From: Cinnamomum chago
Lineage: Eukaryota > Streptophyta > Magnoliopsida > Laurales > Lauraceae
Reading direction: 5' to 3'
DNA length: 64,000 nt
NCBI GenBank assembly: GCA_038049695.1
Contig: CP142452.1
Location: 69,879,501 to 69,943,500 of the forward strand
The translations under genes were made by a program, and so were the position numbers. Positions 12,056 to 26,460 of the stretch are shown here, one piece after another. The notes below the pieces were generated by a model. The model saw nothing but the letters and a program-made list of their open reading frames with translations, ran no database searches and was not told the DNA's origin. The first letter of the stretch is position 1; every line of letters begins with the position of its first letter.

Positions 12056-12620
12056 TGGGGATAAAGAATTTTGGGAAGCTTGTTGGCAACAGGCTACCCA
12101 AAGTTTAGCTCATTTCCAATCATAGCCTGGGTTGGAAGTTGATGGAGATTGTAATGAATTGAGTCAAAAGATGGTCTTTGAATTCCTTATTTTTCAATGA
12201 ACTTTTGGGAGTTTGAGGTAGACTTCACAAGGTATTGTGTTGGGAAAGTTTGTTTGAGGGACGAAACCTTGTGGCAGTGGAAAGTGAATCAATTCTACAT
12301 GCCTGCTGTCGAACTCACATTGTAAAAAATTTGGTTGATTTTGAGAACGAGGTCATGAAGGTTAAAAGTGAAAAACAAACATACCCAAATACAAGCAGGG
12401 GTGTTCTATGAGATACCATATATAGTATTGAGACAAAGGATGGGGCCCACCAGTGGCTAACCCATGATTTTCATTTGAGAGGGGCGGACCCAATCTGGTA
12501 GTACTTGGGTTTTGGGGCCAAACCTAGGATTACCACGTCGATTTTGGAAGCGGACCCAAAATTTTCATATGGGTTTTGGAAGTGGATGTGGGCCCGATTG
12601 GGGCAGCTACCTCCAAAAAC
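12056..12620 (+). pseudogene. Degraded duplicate of the acidic-protein gene 3' end and flank
   Basis: Positions 12056-12180 match 8097-8222, covering the last codons, stop region and 3' UTR of the gene at 7704. A lost T after GAAGCTTGT shifts the frame and the stop codon is changed. Further matches follow in the same order: 12227-12275 with 8360-8408, 12284-12425 with 8877-8990, and 12450-12620 with 9418-9600. The copy is shorter because of several deletions. Only the gene end is present, so it cannot make the protein. Confidence 0.8.
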
Positions 12621-13023
12621 ATGTATGTACGTCCAACCCTAGGGCCCACAAACCACCATAGTAGGACTTGCAAAATGGAAATGCATCCACAGTTCAAAAA
12701 CTATAACCAACTCACCATGACTTGGAGGACCGAGTCAAACCAGTTCAAGGAGTATGAGCTAGAGTTACTCAGACTTGACTATGAGAGTTTTGTTGAAATC
12801 ATGTGGTCCACCATGCCTATTGTATACTACGACTCATATTAAGCATTGACTAAAATCAATGAGTTAGTTATCTTAATATTTGTCCCTAGGAGAGTTTGGA
12901 ATGAGATGGGACTCAGTTTGGTGGTTATGAACCCTAACCCTAGTTTTAGATATGGAATAACTAGTGGAGTGGTCAACTACAACAGGGTTACTCCTCAAGA
13001 TTCCTATTAATAGAACATGAGAA
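12621..13023. other. Intergenic, nothing recognised
   Basis: A frame of 88 codons (12576-12842) overlaps the duplicated flank and shows no domain. It is left uncalled. Confidence 0.35.
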
Positions 13024-13032
13024 ACCTAGTTT

Positions 13033-13390
13033 TAGGAGTGTTCATGGGCTGGGCCAGGATGGGCTGAGGCACATCCAAGCCCTTCCCGACTTTAGAAACA
13101 TAGGCCCTGGCCCGGACTAAGCCCAACATGGCCAGTAAAGCTCTGGCACAAGCCCGCCCTTTTATCAATTGGGTCGGGATGGGCCAGGTCGAATCACGCT
13201 TTCTACCAATTGTTTGGATATAAATACACTACATTACAAGCACTCATTAGTTGGGCTGGATCAGGACGAGCTTTTTTCACTTAACCCAGCCCAGCCGAAC
13301 TACTAAATGGCCCACATTATGCACCCAAGCCAGACCAAATCGGGTTGGTCCTGTTCGAACTAGGGCTGGGCTGGACCATGAGCACCCCTA
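13033..13390. mobile_element. hAT-like MITE with GGGCTGGGCC words
   Basis: About 358 bp. The left end reads TAGGAGTGTTCATGG and the right end complements to TAGGGGTGCTCATGG. The interior repeats GGGCTGGGCC, GGCCAGG and their complements. A 9-bp repeat ACCTAGTTT touches the left end (13024-13032) and recurs at 13398-13406, seven bases beyond the right end. The duplication is therefore suggestive but not clean. Confidence 0.6.
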
Positions 13391-13406
13391 TGGCCCTACC
13401 TAGTTT

Positions 13407-13680
13407 GGATCATCTAAAAGATCACCTGTTTTGGATCAGAACCAGCGTCGCCCCAAGTCTGGACTAGCAAGTTTAGGACTATGAGCTCATTCACCCAGTG
13501 GCCAGTGCCCATCTAACTAAGGGCTCCACCACAGATCAAAAACTCGAATCACATCGCCCTGAATTGGCTGAGTTGAATGAGTTTGAGCGAGTATATATTA
13601 AGATGGGCCAAGTTAGCTGATCGACCCAGTTACTTGACTTGATGGCCTTCCGAGTCACTGAGGTGAGTCAAGTTTTACAA
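13407..13680. other. Intergenic between two MITEs
   Basis: No supported gene. Confidence 0.4.
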
Positions 13681-13688
13681 CTGTGGAA

Positions 13689-14260
13689 GGGAAGTCAAAT
13701 GGGCCGACCGGGCAGAGAGTCAAAGGCCCGTGCCATGGGCCATTCTGGGCTGAGGATTGTGGCACAGTCGGTCCGTTTTGGCATGGCACGAGATGGGCCG
13801 ACCTGTCCACAATGGCATGGCCCTCCTAGTCCGCCAAACGGCTAGTTTCATGTTGAATTTTACCCCCAACATCTGATTTTTTACTTTTCTTTCATTGCAA
13901 TTTGTAAATATACAAGTTTTTTATTCTTTTTTATTTTTATTATCTAAAAAGATTGTAAGGTTCTGAAGGTAATCCTATTTACAAACATTGAAGAAGTTAA
14001 AGGTCCAAATGGTTATTTTCTCAGTGGAGTAAGTTGAGTTTGACCGAACCACTTAAAAACATTTGTAATTCTCCGTACTTGTTTTAATTTTTAATTTTAA
14101 TATCGAAAATGTGAAAATTGATTGAAAAAAAAAATTAAAAGAGGCACGCCGATTGAGCACGACAGGCACGGAGGGGCCATGCCATGCGAGGGAAATTTCC
14201 TGCACGGCCTGCCAAATGAGATGGGCCGTGCCGGCCCGCCATGGCCCGTTTGACATCCCT
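13689..14260. mobile_element. hAT-like MITE with GGGCCGTGCC words
   Basis: About 572 bp. The left end reads (A)GGGAAGTCAAATGGGCC and the right end complements to AGGGATGTCAAACGGGCC. The flanks CTGTGGAA (13681-13688) and ATGTGGAA (14261-14268) match at 7 of 8 positions, as expected for an older hAT duplication. Both ends are rich in GGGCCGTGCC-like words and the middle is AT-rich. Confidence 0.7.
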
Positions 14261-14268
14261 ATGTGGAA

Positions 14269-15947
14269 GTGTTGGTAATAAAATGGTTTGATCAGTATTT
14301 CTATTATTGTTTTATGGTATCAAAGAATGTGAATGGAGAGTCTTTGTGCACATGAATGGAGGTGCAAGCACGACCTTGTTGGGACCTCTAAAGTCAGATC
14401 TGATGCCAGTTCGAGTGATGGTTGACTGGAGTAATTTTTAGAGAACTAATTCTTGTTGATGAGAGAGAGTCCGCCCTGTTAGATAGATCACAGCCACCTC
14501 TGACTGATGGAGGTTGTTCGAACAAGTGTTATCTAAATAGAGCCCATTGAATATGTTAAAATTATTAATTTGACTTATTACTAATCGGATCCCATTTGCT
14601 AGGGCTGGACCCACAAGAAAGACCCCAGAACCATAGTTAAAATTAAAAAATGAGCCTAGCTCCTTTTGACTCAGCTTAGTTGACTCAGTTTCTTAGGCGA
14701 CCCATTCAGGCAAGTTGAATGATTTTGACAAGGGCCCCAGAGTTCATAAAATTTTATCCATTTTTCTACTTATAGTTATAGCCCCCCATCTTAAGTGTCT
14801 TTTATACATAGTGACCCCTCCAAGGAAGATTTCCTAGGTTCAATGGGCAGAGGTGCCAAACAAATATGGGAGACACTGCCTCAGCTACAAGGCGAACAAC
14901 ACAAACAGAACCCAAAGTAACTAATGTAATTCTTATCTGAATTGTAATGTTTGAAAAACTTTTTTTTTTCTTTTGGTAAATTGCTTACTGTTGGTTGAAT
15001 ATGCAAAATCATGTGGTTAGAGTCTAGACCGGTCCTTCAAATCACTTGAACTGTTAAAATGAGCTGATTCTCAGTGAATAAAATTAAAGAATAAATGGAA
15101 AATAAATTTTATATTGTAATTAGTTAATTTCATACTAATGAACTATTATTTCGAAATCTTTTTTTTTCCAGTAATTTACATACCTTTTAACCAAATTTTT
15201 AGAAGTTAATTTTATTTTTATTCACTTCTTGTAAAATACGATGTCATGGTCTTTGCCTACTGTAGATCTTCCCTAATTCACAAGTAGCATACTAACCCAT
15301 GCTCAGCACGGATATGACCAACATTGCAATCTAAATATCCATGCATTAAAAAAACTCATAGTTTTTAGAAAGAATAAAAAGGAAAAAAAAGGGTTATGAG
15401 TACCTATTTATGTAAACCAAATATTAGTGTGGCGTAGAAATGAAATAGGAGAATTACAGTTGAAAGGGAATGAGAATTGGAATATAAAAGAGATGACAGA
15501 ATTTGGATAAAAACAAAGCCTTGGAAAAATAAGAAGAAAAATGGATAGTAAATAAGTGATTCTGATAAAGCAATAAAGTAATTAGTTGCATGAGATATGA
15601 GTGGGGAGATAACATGAAAGATTTTGAAAAAAAATAAGTAATGTAACTTCTTGTCAAAATTAAAACTCTCAGTCAAAATCGAATTTGAAACCCTTTCTTC
15701 TTAATATAGTATAATTTTGGGAACTCATCAACCATTGATGTGTCATATAACTCTAACCTTAATCGTAAAACAACCATTCAACTAGCAGGCCCAACAATTA
15801 ATAAGAAAACGACTGGCACTTCGTGGTCCAACCTTCAATAGAAAAAACTCAAGAACAACTCTTTGCCCCCAATGGTTAGGAGCAACAGTTCTTATTGGGA
15901 GGTCCAATCTTTGAACCTAGCCTCCCCCCTTTTTACATATGTGAGGT
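14269..15947. other. Intergenic, AT-rich
   Basis: No gene supported. Frames on the minus strand at 15404-15676 encode low-complexity Phe/Leu/Ser-rich peptides and look like noise. Confidence 0.4.
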
Positions 15948-15952
15948 GTTAT

Positions 15953-16286
15953 TGTAAAGTCTCACATTGCTCATGTGAGTGTTCAGAAACTGGGCTATAT
16001 GTGTGGGCTCTCCTTATCTAGTATAATGCGTTTTGAGTTAAGCTAGGGCCCCTGACTCAGAAAAAAAGCCGTGCGGGTTAAGCTAGGGCATCTGGTTAAA
16101 AGCGAACAATATCATACTGTATGAGTTTGGTCGTGACAAATGGTATCAGAGCTATGGATGACTCTCCTCTGTGGGTGGGGGATTGTAAAGTCCCACATTT
16201 TTTAGTTAAGCTAGGGCCTCTGACTTAGAAATAAAGCCGTGCGGGTTAAGCTAGGGCTGACAATATTATACTTAAGGGTCGTGATA
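15953..16286 (+). mobile_element. Complete TRIM retrotransposon, TSD GTTAT
   Basis: A 334-bp miniature LTR retrotransposon with every structural part visible. The 5' LTR is 15953-16138, starting TGTAAAGTCTCACATTG and ending GTCGTGACA. The primer-binding site TGGTATCAGAGC (16141-16152) complements the 3' end of initiator tRNA-Met. The polypurine tract is GGGTGGGGGA just before 16184. The 3' LTR is 16184-16286, shortened by internal deletion relative to the 5' LTR. The flanks carry a 5-bp duplication GTTAT (15948-15952 and 16287-16291). There is no coding sequence, so it must be mobilised by enzymes of another element. Confidence 0.88.
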
Positions 16287-16466
16287 GTTATTACCTCACG
16301 TGTGTGAGTAGTGTCTCCTCGCATGTGCAAGTCTCACAGGTCCTGAAATAATAAAAAAAAAGACTTTTCAATAGAAGAAATCACAGGGTGGGGGACGCGA
16401 TTGTGTGTTTTATAGTTAAGATAATAACTTCATTAGATAGATTGTTTGGCGGGGGGCGGGCGGGCG

Positions 16467-17905
16467 TAGGGATGACATTTTTAACCCGACCCCCCCCCAA
16501 CTCGGAGTGCTCGCCCCGCCCCGTACGGGTTTTCCCCGCCTCGTCTAAGAGTCAGGGCTGGGACGGGCAAAAAAATATACCCCGAATCCGGGGCGGGGCG
16601 GGGATGGGTATGTATCTTGCCCTGCCCCATGCCTCGCCTCGTAACCCGCCTCGAAATACCGCCCTGTAACCCGCCCCGAAATTAATAATCTTCTAAAATA
16701 TATATATTTTAGATTTCTTTTATAATAAATAAACATATTTATATGTAAATGTATATATTGATTTTATGTTGTTATTAAGGGTTAAGTAGATTGATTGAAG
16801 ACTTTTTTAAAGTTAAACATGTAATTGAATGAACCCTAGACATTATAAAAGCATATAATATGATTCCATTCCCTCTAATTCAAATTTAATGAAATTAAAG
16901 TTGTTAAAAAATCTATCTAACTATCTAAGCTTATTTTACTTTAATCATATATAATGTTAAATTGTGACATGATAAATCATATTAAATAAAACGAATATAA
17001 ATATATAATAGAATGATAGATCATGCTTTAAGCTTATAATAACATATATGATTAGAGATAGTAAGGTAAATTATAATTGGTATGATTCTAATCATACTAA
17101 TAACAATATAAATTATACTAATTTGATATACATTACAAGATATATCATGCTATACGTTTATAATAACTTATATGATTAGAAATAGCAAGGTAAATTATAG
17201 TTAGTAACTTAATATGATTCTAATATATACCAACAATATTATAAATTATACTAATTTTAATTATATGTAATCAACCTCTTTATTAGTGAGTGGAGTTCAA
17301 TACCAGAAATGAAGTGAAACCATGTATTGATGGAGTTCATGATATTTTAGAGAGATATTGTCTTTTTTTATAAAGAATGTCTCAAAGCATATATGATATT
17401 TTCAAATATATGTTAGTGGCCTTCAAGGGCTTAGAGAAAATCTTATGAGAATAAATCTCACTTTAAATAGATAAAATTTCAGGAAAAGGAAAATTTATAT
17501 TATTAATATTAGATAATTTTAAAAAATTTAAACAATCTAACAATCTAACAGTGCCCCACACTTATAAAATATTTATGTGGGGAAATCTTTTTATTCTATT
17601 TTGGGAGATCTTTTTTTTAATATTATTAAAGGCATGGAGACAATATAGATGAATCATTCATGTGCCTTTTATCATATAAAATAAATTAATTTACCTTTTT
17701 CTTTATCGTCAATTAGAAATTAATTTATTATGTTTATGGTTGTACCACATCGGGGCGGGGCCCCGCGGGGCATGTCGGGGCGGGGACAGGGTATGTAACA
17801 CACCCCGAATTGCGGGGCGGGGACAGGGAGGTTCGGGGCGGGGACGGGGCAGCCCAATTCCGGCCCCGCCCCGCCCCGCCCCGCCCCGCCCTGTTGCCAT
17901 CCCTG
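16467..17905. mobile_element. hAT-type non-autonomous element, TSD GGCGGGCG
   Basis: A 1,439-bp element. The left end is TAGGGATGACA and the right end complements to CAGGGATGGCA. A perfect 8-bp duplication GGCGGGCG flanks it (16459-16466 and 17906-17913). About 200 bp at each end consists of CCCCGCCCCG words, while the central kilobase is very AT-rich. Open frames in the GC-rich ends, on both strands, are by-products of the repeats and not genes. Confidence 0.88.
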
Positions 17906-17913
17906 GGCGGGCG

Positions 17914-18584
17914 GGGGGTGGTGTACAGAGTCACCAACCATTGAACTTGAATTTATGCTTAGGATATCCACTCCAGTCTACTTTGCTTCAAGAATAATGT
18001 GTCCAGTGGATACAGACTTGAAACATGGTCAACCAATTGTTTTAACCGACGATGCCAATCTTCATATGCATGGTGCTTAACTTAAGCTCTAACCAATGTT
18101 CATGTTCTTCCTTGTTAGCCATCTTCTAAATTTCAATATCCTATCCTATTTCACCACGTTTACTATATATATATATATATTTCTATACAACGGACCCGGT
18201 TTGCTTACATTCAAATGTTTCATTAGCTGTTTATTTTTGGTAAGAAAATGTTTCATTATCTGTTGTCAACGCACAAAGCAAATGAAAACGTTGCGTAACT
18301 AGTCAACTCTCTCTATCTCAGAATTTAAACAGACGCGTTTTGAAACCAACAGCCGGATTCCCAGGTTTGAGTTCTACACAGAAAATGACCACTCCATCAT
18401 AAGAATGGGTCATCTACACTCCAGTCCATATTGTCCAAATCATAGGCCACAGTAGATTGAGATTCACAAAAAAAATCTCACCCATATAGAGTCTATAGTT
18501 GTTTGATTTTGCCCCATTAACTATAATCTCATGTTGAGCTACCTATCTTGTATTCTGTGGTCACTGATCTTCTGGGTCATACAG
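17914..18584. other. Intergenic; short TA microsatellite
   Basis: No gene supported. A TA microsatellite lies near 18160-18181. Confidence 0.4.
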
Positions 18585-18682
18585 TATGCACAAGTCTCTA
18601 ATAGATGGTTATTGAAAATAAGTATGCACAGTCTCTAATAGAAGGTTATTGAAAATAAATATGCACAGTCTCTAATAGAAGG
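18585..18682. repeat. 37-38-bp tandem repeat, about 2.6 copies
   Basis: The unit starting TATGCACAGTCTCTAATAGA begins at 18585, 18623 and 18660, and the third copy is cut off by the GC-rich hAT-like tract. Confidence 0.8.
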
Positions 18683-19296
18683 CCGACCCGACCCGCGTAT
18701 TACCCGCTTAACCCGACCCGTTTGATAGGCGGGTCGGTCGCGGGTCAAGTATTCATGACCCGCAATTAAGCGGGTCGGGTTAGGGTTGACCCGCAGAACC
18801 CTCATTAATTTTTGTATTTAAGCTTGATTAAGATTATCAACACTAAGGACTAGGGGCTGTTCATCTTATATGGATGTTTTTTTTTTTTTTTTAAATGATT
18901 TGTGAACTACGATGTGCTTGTCTTGCATGAGCCATGCTTATATTGTTATTATTTTCTTTTTTCTTGTAGAGAAACTTATCACTCAATTCTATAGTATCTT
19001 TTTATTTTGATATGATATTTTTTATTTTTATGAAAAAATAGTTTTATTTCTAACATTTTTTTTTCTTGTAAAGAAGCTTATCACTCACTTATTCAAGTAT
19101 ATGGGTCGACCCGACCTGTATAACCCGCAATGGTTATGCGGGTTTAAGTGGGTCGGGTCGGGTTGACCCGTGGTGGGTGCGGGTTAGGGTTTCCGACCCG
19201 TTTAATAAACGGGTCGGATGCGGGTTAGGCTTGTCTAACCCGTTTAATAAACAGGTCCGACCCGTTTAGCACAACCGAATCCGATTGCCACCTCTA
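18683..19296. mobile_element. hAT-like MITE, left end lost
   Basis: The right end TTGCCACCTCTA complements to TAGAGGTGGCAA, a hAT-type terminus. Both flanking parts are built from ACCCGACCCG/CGGGTCGGGT words around an AT-rich middle. The matching left terminus is missing: the element starts abruptly inside the third copy of the tandem repeat. No duplication can be read. Confidence 0.6.
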
Positions 19297-19434
19297 ACTC
19301 TACGTGTTCCTATGTTGCATGCTTATCAATTTATTTTATCGTGATTGATTACAATCGGAATCAATTATTGAGATGGACATAATCATCTGATCAATATGAT
19401 CTCTAGGAGACTAGGACATATTATTTAATCACAG

Positions 19435-21532
19435 TGATGTGAATTAAATCAATCCATTAAAATTACTGCAAGTGCACAGTTATCTTGTTGAGATAGTGGC
19501 AATTACAGGTCGATCCCACAAGGAGCACTACTAAGTTAAAATTTAAAAATCTGAATTTATTTTATTTTTTTTTAAATTAAGGATTAATAACTAATTGAGA
19601 TGTAAGAAAAACTAGACAAAATTCAAAACACAAACCAATCCAATAAATAAAACAGATCAGAGCATCCAGAATCCACTAAGCAAGATAATTAATCCATCCA
19701 TGCAATTATTCTACTATTTGTCTCAAAATAACTCAGATCAGAAACAAATCAATGTTTCGGATCCGGAGGATTTGTCTTTCGCAAAAATCAATTTTTAAAA
19801 AGAATAAGTTTACAACCCAAGACCTCCTTCACCTCATAAAAGAATGAAAAATCATAAGCATGACTCATCAAATTAAGCATAAACTATCAAAGGATCTCAG
19901 CCCTAAGCATAATCTATCAAAATAAGTATAAATCATCAAATTATTTTCATTAGAAATCAAAACAGAGGTTGCCTAAGGCATGAAGACAGATCTATTATTC
20001 TAATAGAGCATGCATTTAAAAGAGACAAGATGGTAATAGAAAAAATAACATAGATTAAATTAAAAATCTACTTAGCTTCATCTTTGTGCTCCAATCCAAA
20101 AGAATTTACTCCTCCATTGCCAAAGATATGATTTTCATTGTATACTTCATGGCAATTACAACTTCTCCTTCACAAAGATTCTCCTTCAAAATAAATCCTT
20201 GGACATGGCCCAAGGCTACCAAAAAAATAAAAGAGAAAAGAAACTAGCTAAAAAATGGAAAAGAAGAAATAAAGAAGGGAATATATGAGAGAGAGAGAGT
20301 TCCACGTGAGACAATTCTTTTGGAGAAGAGGGTTTCTCTCTTTGACATCCAAAGCCTTCTTTAAATAGGGCATGAGCTCCCTATTCTTTCTCTCTAGATC
20401 CTCTTTTTTAGCAAAAGAATCTTCCTTCTTTGGTAAGTCTTCTTCTTGCTTTCCAAGTTAAGGTGAGTTTCTTAGTAACTTTTGGAGATATGTTAACTTT
20501 TTGGACAAGACTTGCTTAGTTAGATTCCCTAGCCAACAAGGACTTCCTCTTAAATTCTCTTCACTTGGAAATTTCCCATGCTATGGCCCACTCTCTTTGA
20601 TAAGTTCAAATCTGAAATTGAATTTGTAGCAAAGCTTTGGCAAATGGTGTGGATTTAATTTGCAATCCCGTCTAAAAATGAACATGAGAATCTCCGGACT
20701 CATAACTTTGTCAATATATCTCCGATTTGCACGTTCTTGGGCTCCACGGATATCTACTCTGAATAAGCTTTCCAACGGTAGGTAAATTTCATCGATCCGA
20801 CGGTCGGATTGAAAGTTATGGCCATTTGAAGATTAGTTGTCCTGAGAAAAACGAGATTAACTTCTAGAATTTGATTTGCAATGGATTCTATCTCTAACAA
20901 CTTTCTTCTTTGAAAGGACATCAGATGTGGATGATTCAAACTCTTCTTCTTTTGTTCTAATCAGAATGATACTCTTTGAATTATCCATTAATAATTTCAA
21001 ATTTGCAACCACTGTGGACCCTGCCATGTGAGACATTTCATCTGTTTGAGTAGTGGGCCCTATGAGAAGTCTTCTACTGTAGTTAGGATTCTTCAAGTGA
21101 TATGATGAGTGGACCCCTCCTTTGATTTATTTGCATATGGCTTGTGTGTGGATCCATGTGGTGAATTCTTCAATTTACTTCAATTCAGCAATGCAGGGCC
21201 CAGGATGACAATGTGCTTGAAAGTGGGCTCCGTGACAGAGGTCTGTAATTCTCATTTTCTGCACATTTTAATTTAACACATTAAATAGTGAAGAGCCCAT
21301 ATTGAAGCGGGACCCATCCAGACAGAGTCCTACTCCAATTGGGACTCTTCGGAGAAAATTTGCAAAACAATCTAAGTTAATGCAGAAAATGTATGAAAAG
21401 TATGAAAATTTAGATTCCTAGGTGAAAATGCATGAAATGATGAAATTAGATGAATAATGATGCAATTCACCAAATTAAATCTCTAATTCATCGTAATATG
21501 ATGCGTAATTGTGCAAATTCATGAACTCAACA
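19435..21532. mobile_element. Solo LTR, TSD CACAG
   Basis: A 2,098-bp block starts with TG (TGATGTGAATT) and ends with CA (ACTCAACA). It is flanked by a perfect 5-bp duplication CACAG (19430-19434 and 21533-21537), with no internal retrotransposon domain. It contains the phrase CAGGTCGATCCCACAAGGAG, which from memory is common in plant LTR sequences. Solo LTRs arise by recombination between the two LTRs of a full element. It ends about 230 bp before the peroxidase TATA box, so it may have replaced or altered upstream promoter sequence. Confidence 0.75.
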
Positions 21533-21763
21533 CACAGTTGGGACTATATCTTATTACAACCTGAATTCGAGGCCATACATGTGCATTCTACACGGACGAA
21601 AATTGTTACAAATTAAAGTTTGAATTTGTAGAAGACCAAGACAAGATTCCAGCCCATATATAGAAAACATTTTGCTTATCTGTATCGATATTGTATGCAC
21701 GTTTCTGTACTAGGTGTATGTGGGAATGAGAAGTCTTGGGGGAGAAATAACTCTGGTGTCGTC

Positions 21764-21771
21764 TATAAATA
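21764..21771 (+). promoter_or_regulatory. TATA box of the peroxidase gene
   Basis: TATAAATA lies 108 bp before the chosen start codon, fitting a leader of roughly 70-80 bases. Confidence 0.65.
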
Positions 21772-21871
21772 GGACATTAGTCAGTGTACATGGCATTGGT
21801 GTGTAAGAATTAAAAGACCATTTTTCTTGTTTGAGGAGGGTGAGATAGTTAAGAGAGGCTGTTTCCTGAAG

Positions 21872-24364
<2,493 letters not shown>

Positions 24365-24509
24365 GTAAGTGCAATTGGGCAAGAGGTGATTAATAATGAC
24401 AATTTCTTGGGAAGTACGTGATTATGGGATGGTTATCATTTATTTAATCTTTTATCGGTTGTATCTATTGTCTTGTGTTGTTTGTAATGTTATTGAGTGA
24501 GATATTTGA

Positions 24510-24515
24510 AATAAA
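24510..24515 (+). other. Polyadenylation signal of the peroxidase gene
   Basis: AATAAA lies about 145 bases after the stop codon in a T-rich 3' region, a plausible near-upstream poly(A) element. Confidence 0.5.
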
Positions 24516-24559
24516 TAATGCAATAATCCCCTCCCGATTGTATTTTGTTTGTGTAAATT

Positions 24560-26460
24560 TATAATACACTCTTTACAAAACATATCCCTGGATTAATGGA
24601 GATTTTCCCATTATCAAGGGAAACATATAATACAAATGAATTACAGATTTGACAAAGAAATCCAAGAGCATTTTTTTTCTTTTGCTTTAAGGGTAATTGA
24701 ATTGCAAGAAGGGGAAAGAGGGACATGGGTTCAAAGGAACCCCCAAAACAGAGAATACAACAAAAGAAAACAGAAAGAAGACTTAAAAGAAAGTGAACCA
24801 CAGAAAACAGGGAGCAGAGAAGAGAGCTTGAAGAGGGAGGATCGGCTTGAAGCTGCGGCTTAGAACTTAGGGCTGAAAGCAAACCATTGAACCTGGATCT
24901 GCTAGCTGCTGGGAGAAGAAGGGACCTGGATCTGGGGGGAAAACCTGAGGGAGGATCAACTAGCTACTGATTGCAAACCAAAGAAACTGGTTTAGCCAGC
25001 AAAGGGAAGCTCAAGGAGGCTGAAATCCGAAGTCCTGGTTTGGAAGGAAATGCCGATGAGGAATTCCCAAATGGAGGATGAGAGACCTGAGTTGAGGGCT
25101 TTTGAAAGGTTTTACAATTTTCTGCAGAGTGAAGGAGAGGTCTTCTTGAAGGTGGGTCTTGATCTGGTGCAGGGGGGAGCTGATCGCTTCAAAGGTGGCT
25201 GGCTGCATTTCTGGTCTTCCATATTGCATGGGAAACACTGAGGAAGATAGCTGCCATGAATTTGGTTCCTTCTTTGTCATTCCCTCTGGTGAGAGACAGC
25301 CAGATAGAAGAAGCAGAGAAAGGAATGGGGGTTTGAGAGCTGGCTGCAGAGAGGATCCATTGCAAAAGAGATTTTGCTAGATCGCAAGAGAAAAAGAGGT
25401 GATCAGCTGTGTCTTCATCTTTACAATAGAGGTTGCACCTGGAAGCTAGAGAGTAGCCCAAACGTTTGAGGCGTTGCTTAGTTGGAGTTTTGTTGTGCAT
25501 CAGACGCCAACCAAAGCTGCTGATTTTGTGTTGCGAGATTCCATTCCAGATGAGACTAGGCCAATGAAGCTTAGGAGCTCTTGATCTGATGAGGTTCCAG
25601 GCTGCCTTTAGGGATAACTGGCCATCTAGAGACTCTTTCCATGAAGGAATATCTTTTCCAGATGGAGTGGGGGAGAGGAGGGAGATCGCTGAGGAGAGCT
25701 GGCTATAGATGTCTGGGGGTAGATTGGAAGGAATGAGCCAGGATCCTCCTTGGTAGAGAGAGGCTAGACGCTGGTCTACAGGGAAATTCAAGAGAGGAAA
25801 GAAGTCCGAGAAAGGGATTCCTGCACTCCAATTATCATGCCATAGATTGATTTCCTGACCATTTCCCACTATCCATAGGGCTGCCCAACCGGAAATCCGG
25901 TCCGGTTTTTGGACCGGAATCCGGTCGGACCGGATTTCCGGTCAGGCTTAAATGAGAGGACCGGACCGGTCCAAAACGGTCCGGTCTGGACCACTTAAGT
26001 GGTCCGGACCGGTTTCATTAGTTTTTTTTTTTTTTTTTTAAGTTTTTTTTTTTTTTTCATTTTCAGCCAATTTTCAGCCTCTTTTTCCAAATGTAAGAAA
26101 CTAGATCTTCGATTTCACTATGGTATTTGACTTGGAAATTTTTTATACTTAAAGTTTTGTATTAAAAAAATTAAAAAAAAAATAAAATTATTAATCCGGT
26201 CCGGTCCGGTCCGGACCGGACCGGATATAACCGGTTTTTCAAAACCGGTCCGGTCCGGTTTTGCGGTCCGGTCCGGTCTGCGGTCCGGTTTTGTGCAGCC
26301 CTAACTATCCAGGAGCTTCCTCTTTGAATTCTGGGAGCAAGTCTACGGATTTTTTTCCATATGCAGGAGCCATACTTGGTGTTAGCTAGGCTCCAAATTG
26401 AACTAGGAACATTGATGATAATCCAAGAGAATTGATGACATTGATTCTGCAGAGATTTGA
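24560..26460 (-). mobile_element. LINE (L1-type) ORF2 remnant
   Basis: On the minus strand the frame 25189-25869 encodes the end of a plant LINE ORF2. It includes the zinc-binding reverse-transcriptase module after the polymerase: WHDNW near the start, FGWRLMHNKTPT, then the C-x3-C...H-x4-C site (CNLYCKDEDTADHLFFSC) and IWKTRN. Upstream coding sequence continues at 26304-26460 beyond a MITE insertion, with residues such as IWKKIRRLAPRIQRG. A 4-bp duplication near 25190 shifts the frame into the C-terminal extension (25011-25280). The polymerase core is missing. The 3' boundary near 24560 is approximate. Confidence 0.75.
25876..26303. mobile_element. hAT-type MITE inside the LINE, TSD ACTATCCA
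   Basis: A 428-bp element with ends TAGGGCTGCCCAACCGG and, on the other strand, TAGGGCTGCACAAAACCGG. A perfect 8-bp duplication ACTATCCA flanks it (25868-25875 and 26304-26311). Removing the element rejoins the LINE frame. The body is made of GGTCCGGACCGG words around T- and A-rich tracts. Confidence 0.92.

Noticed and set aside
15404..15676. 90-codon Phe/Leu-rich minus-strand frame
   Set aside because: Typical of random translation of A-rich DNA; no start context or domain.
16141..16152. tRNA gene
   Set aside because: Same reason: the primer-binding site of the TRIM element.
16467..17997. Several overlapping open frames on both strands in GC-rich DNA
   Set aside because: They translate the CCCCGCCCCG repeats of a hAT element in different frames, giving Gly/Arg/Pro-rich peptides with no domain.
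24636..24863. 75-codon plus-strand frame after the peroxidase
   Set aside because: It lies antisense to the 3' region of a LINE and is Lys/Glu-rich low-complexity sequence.
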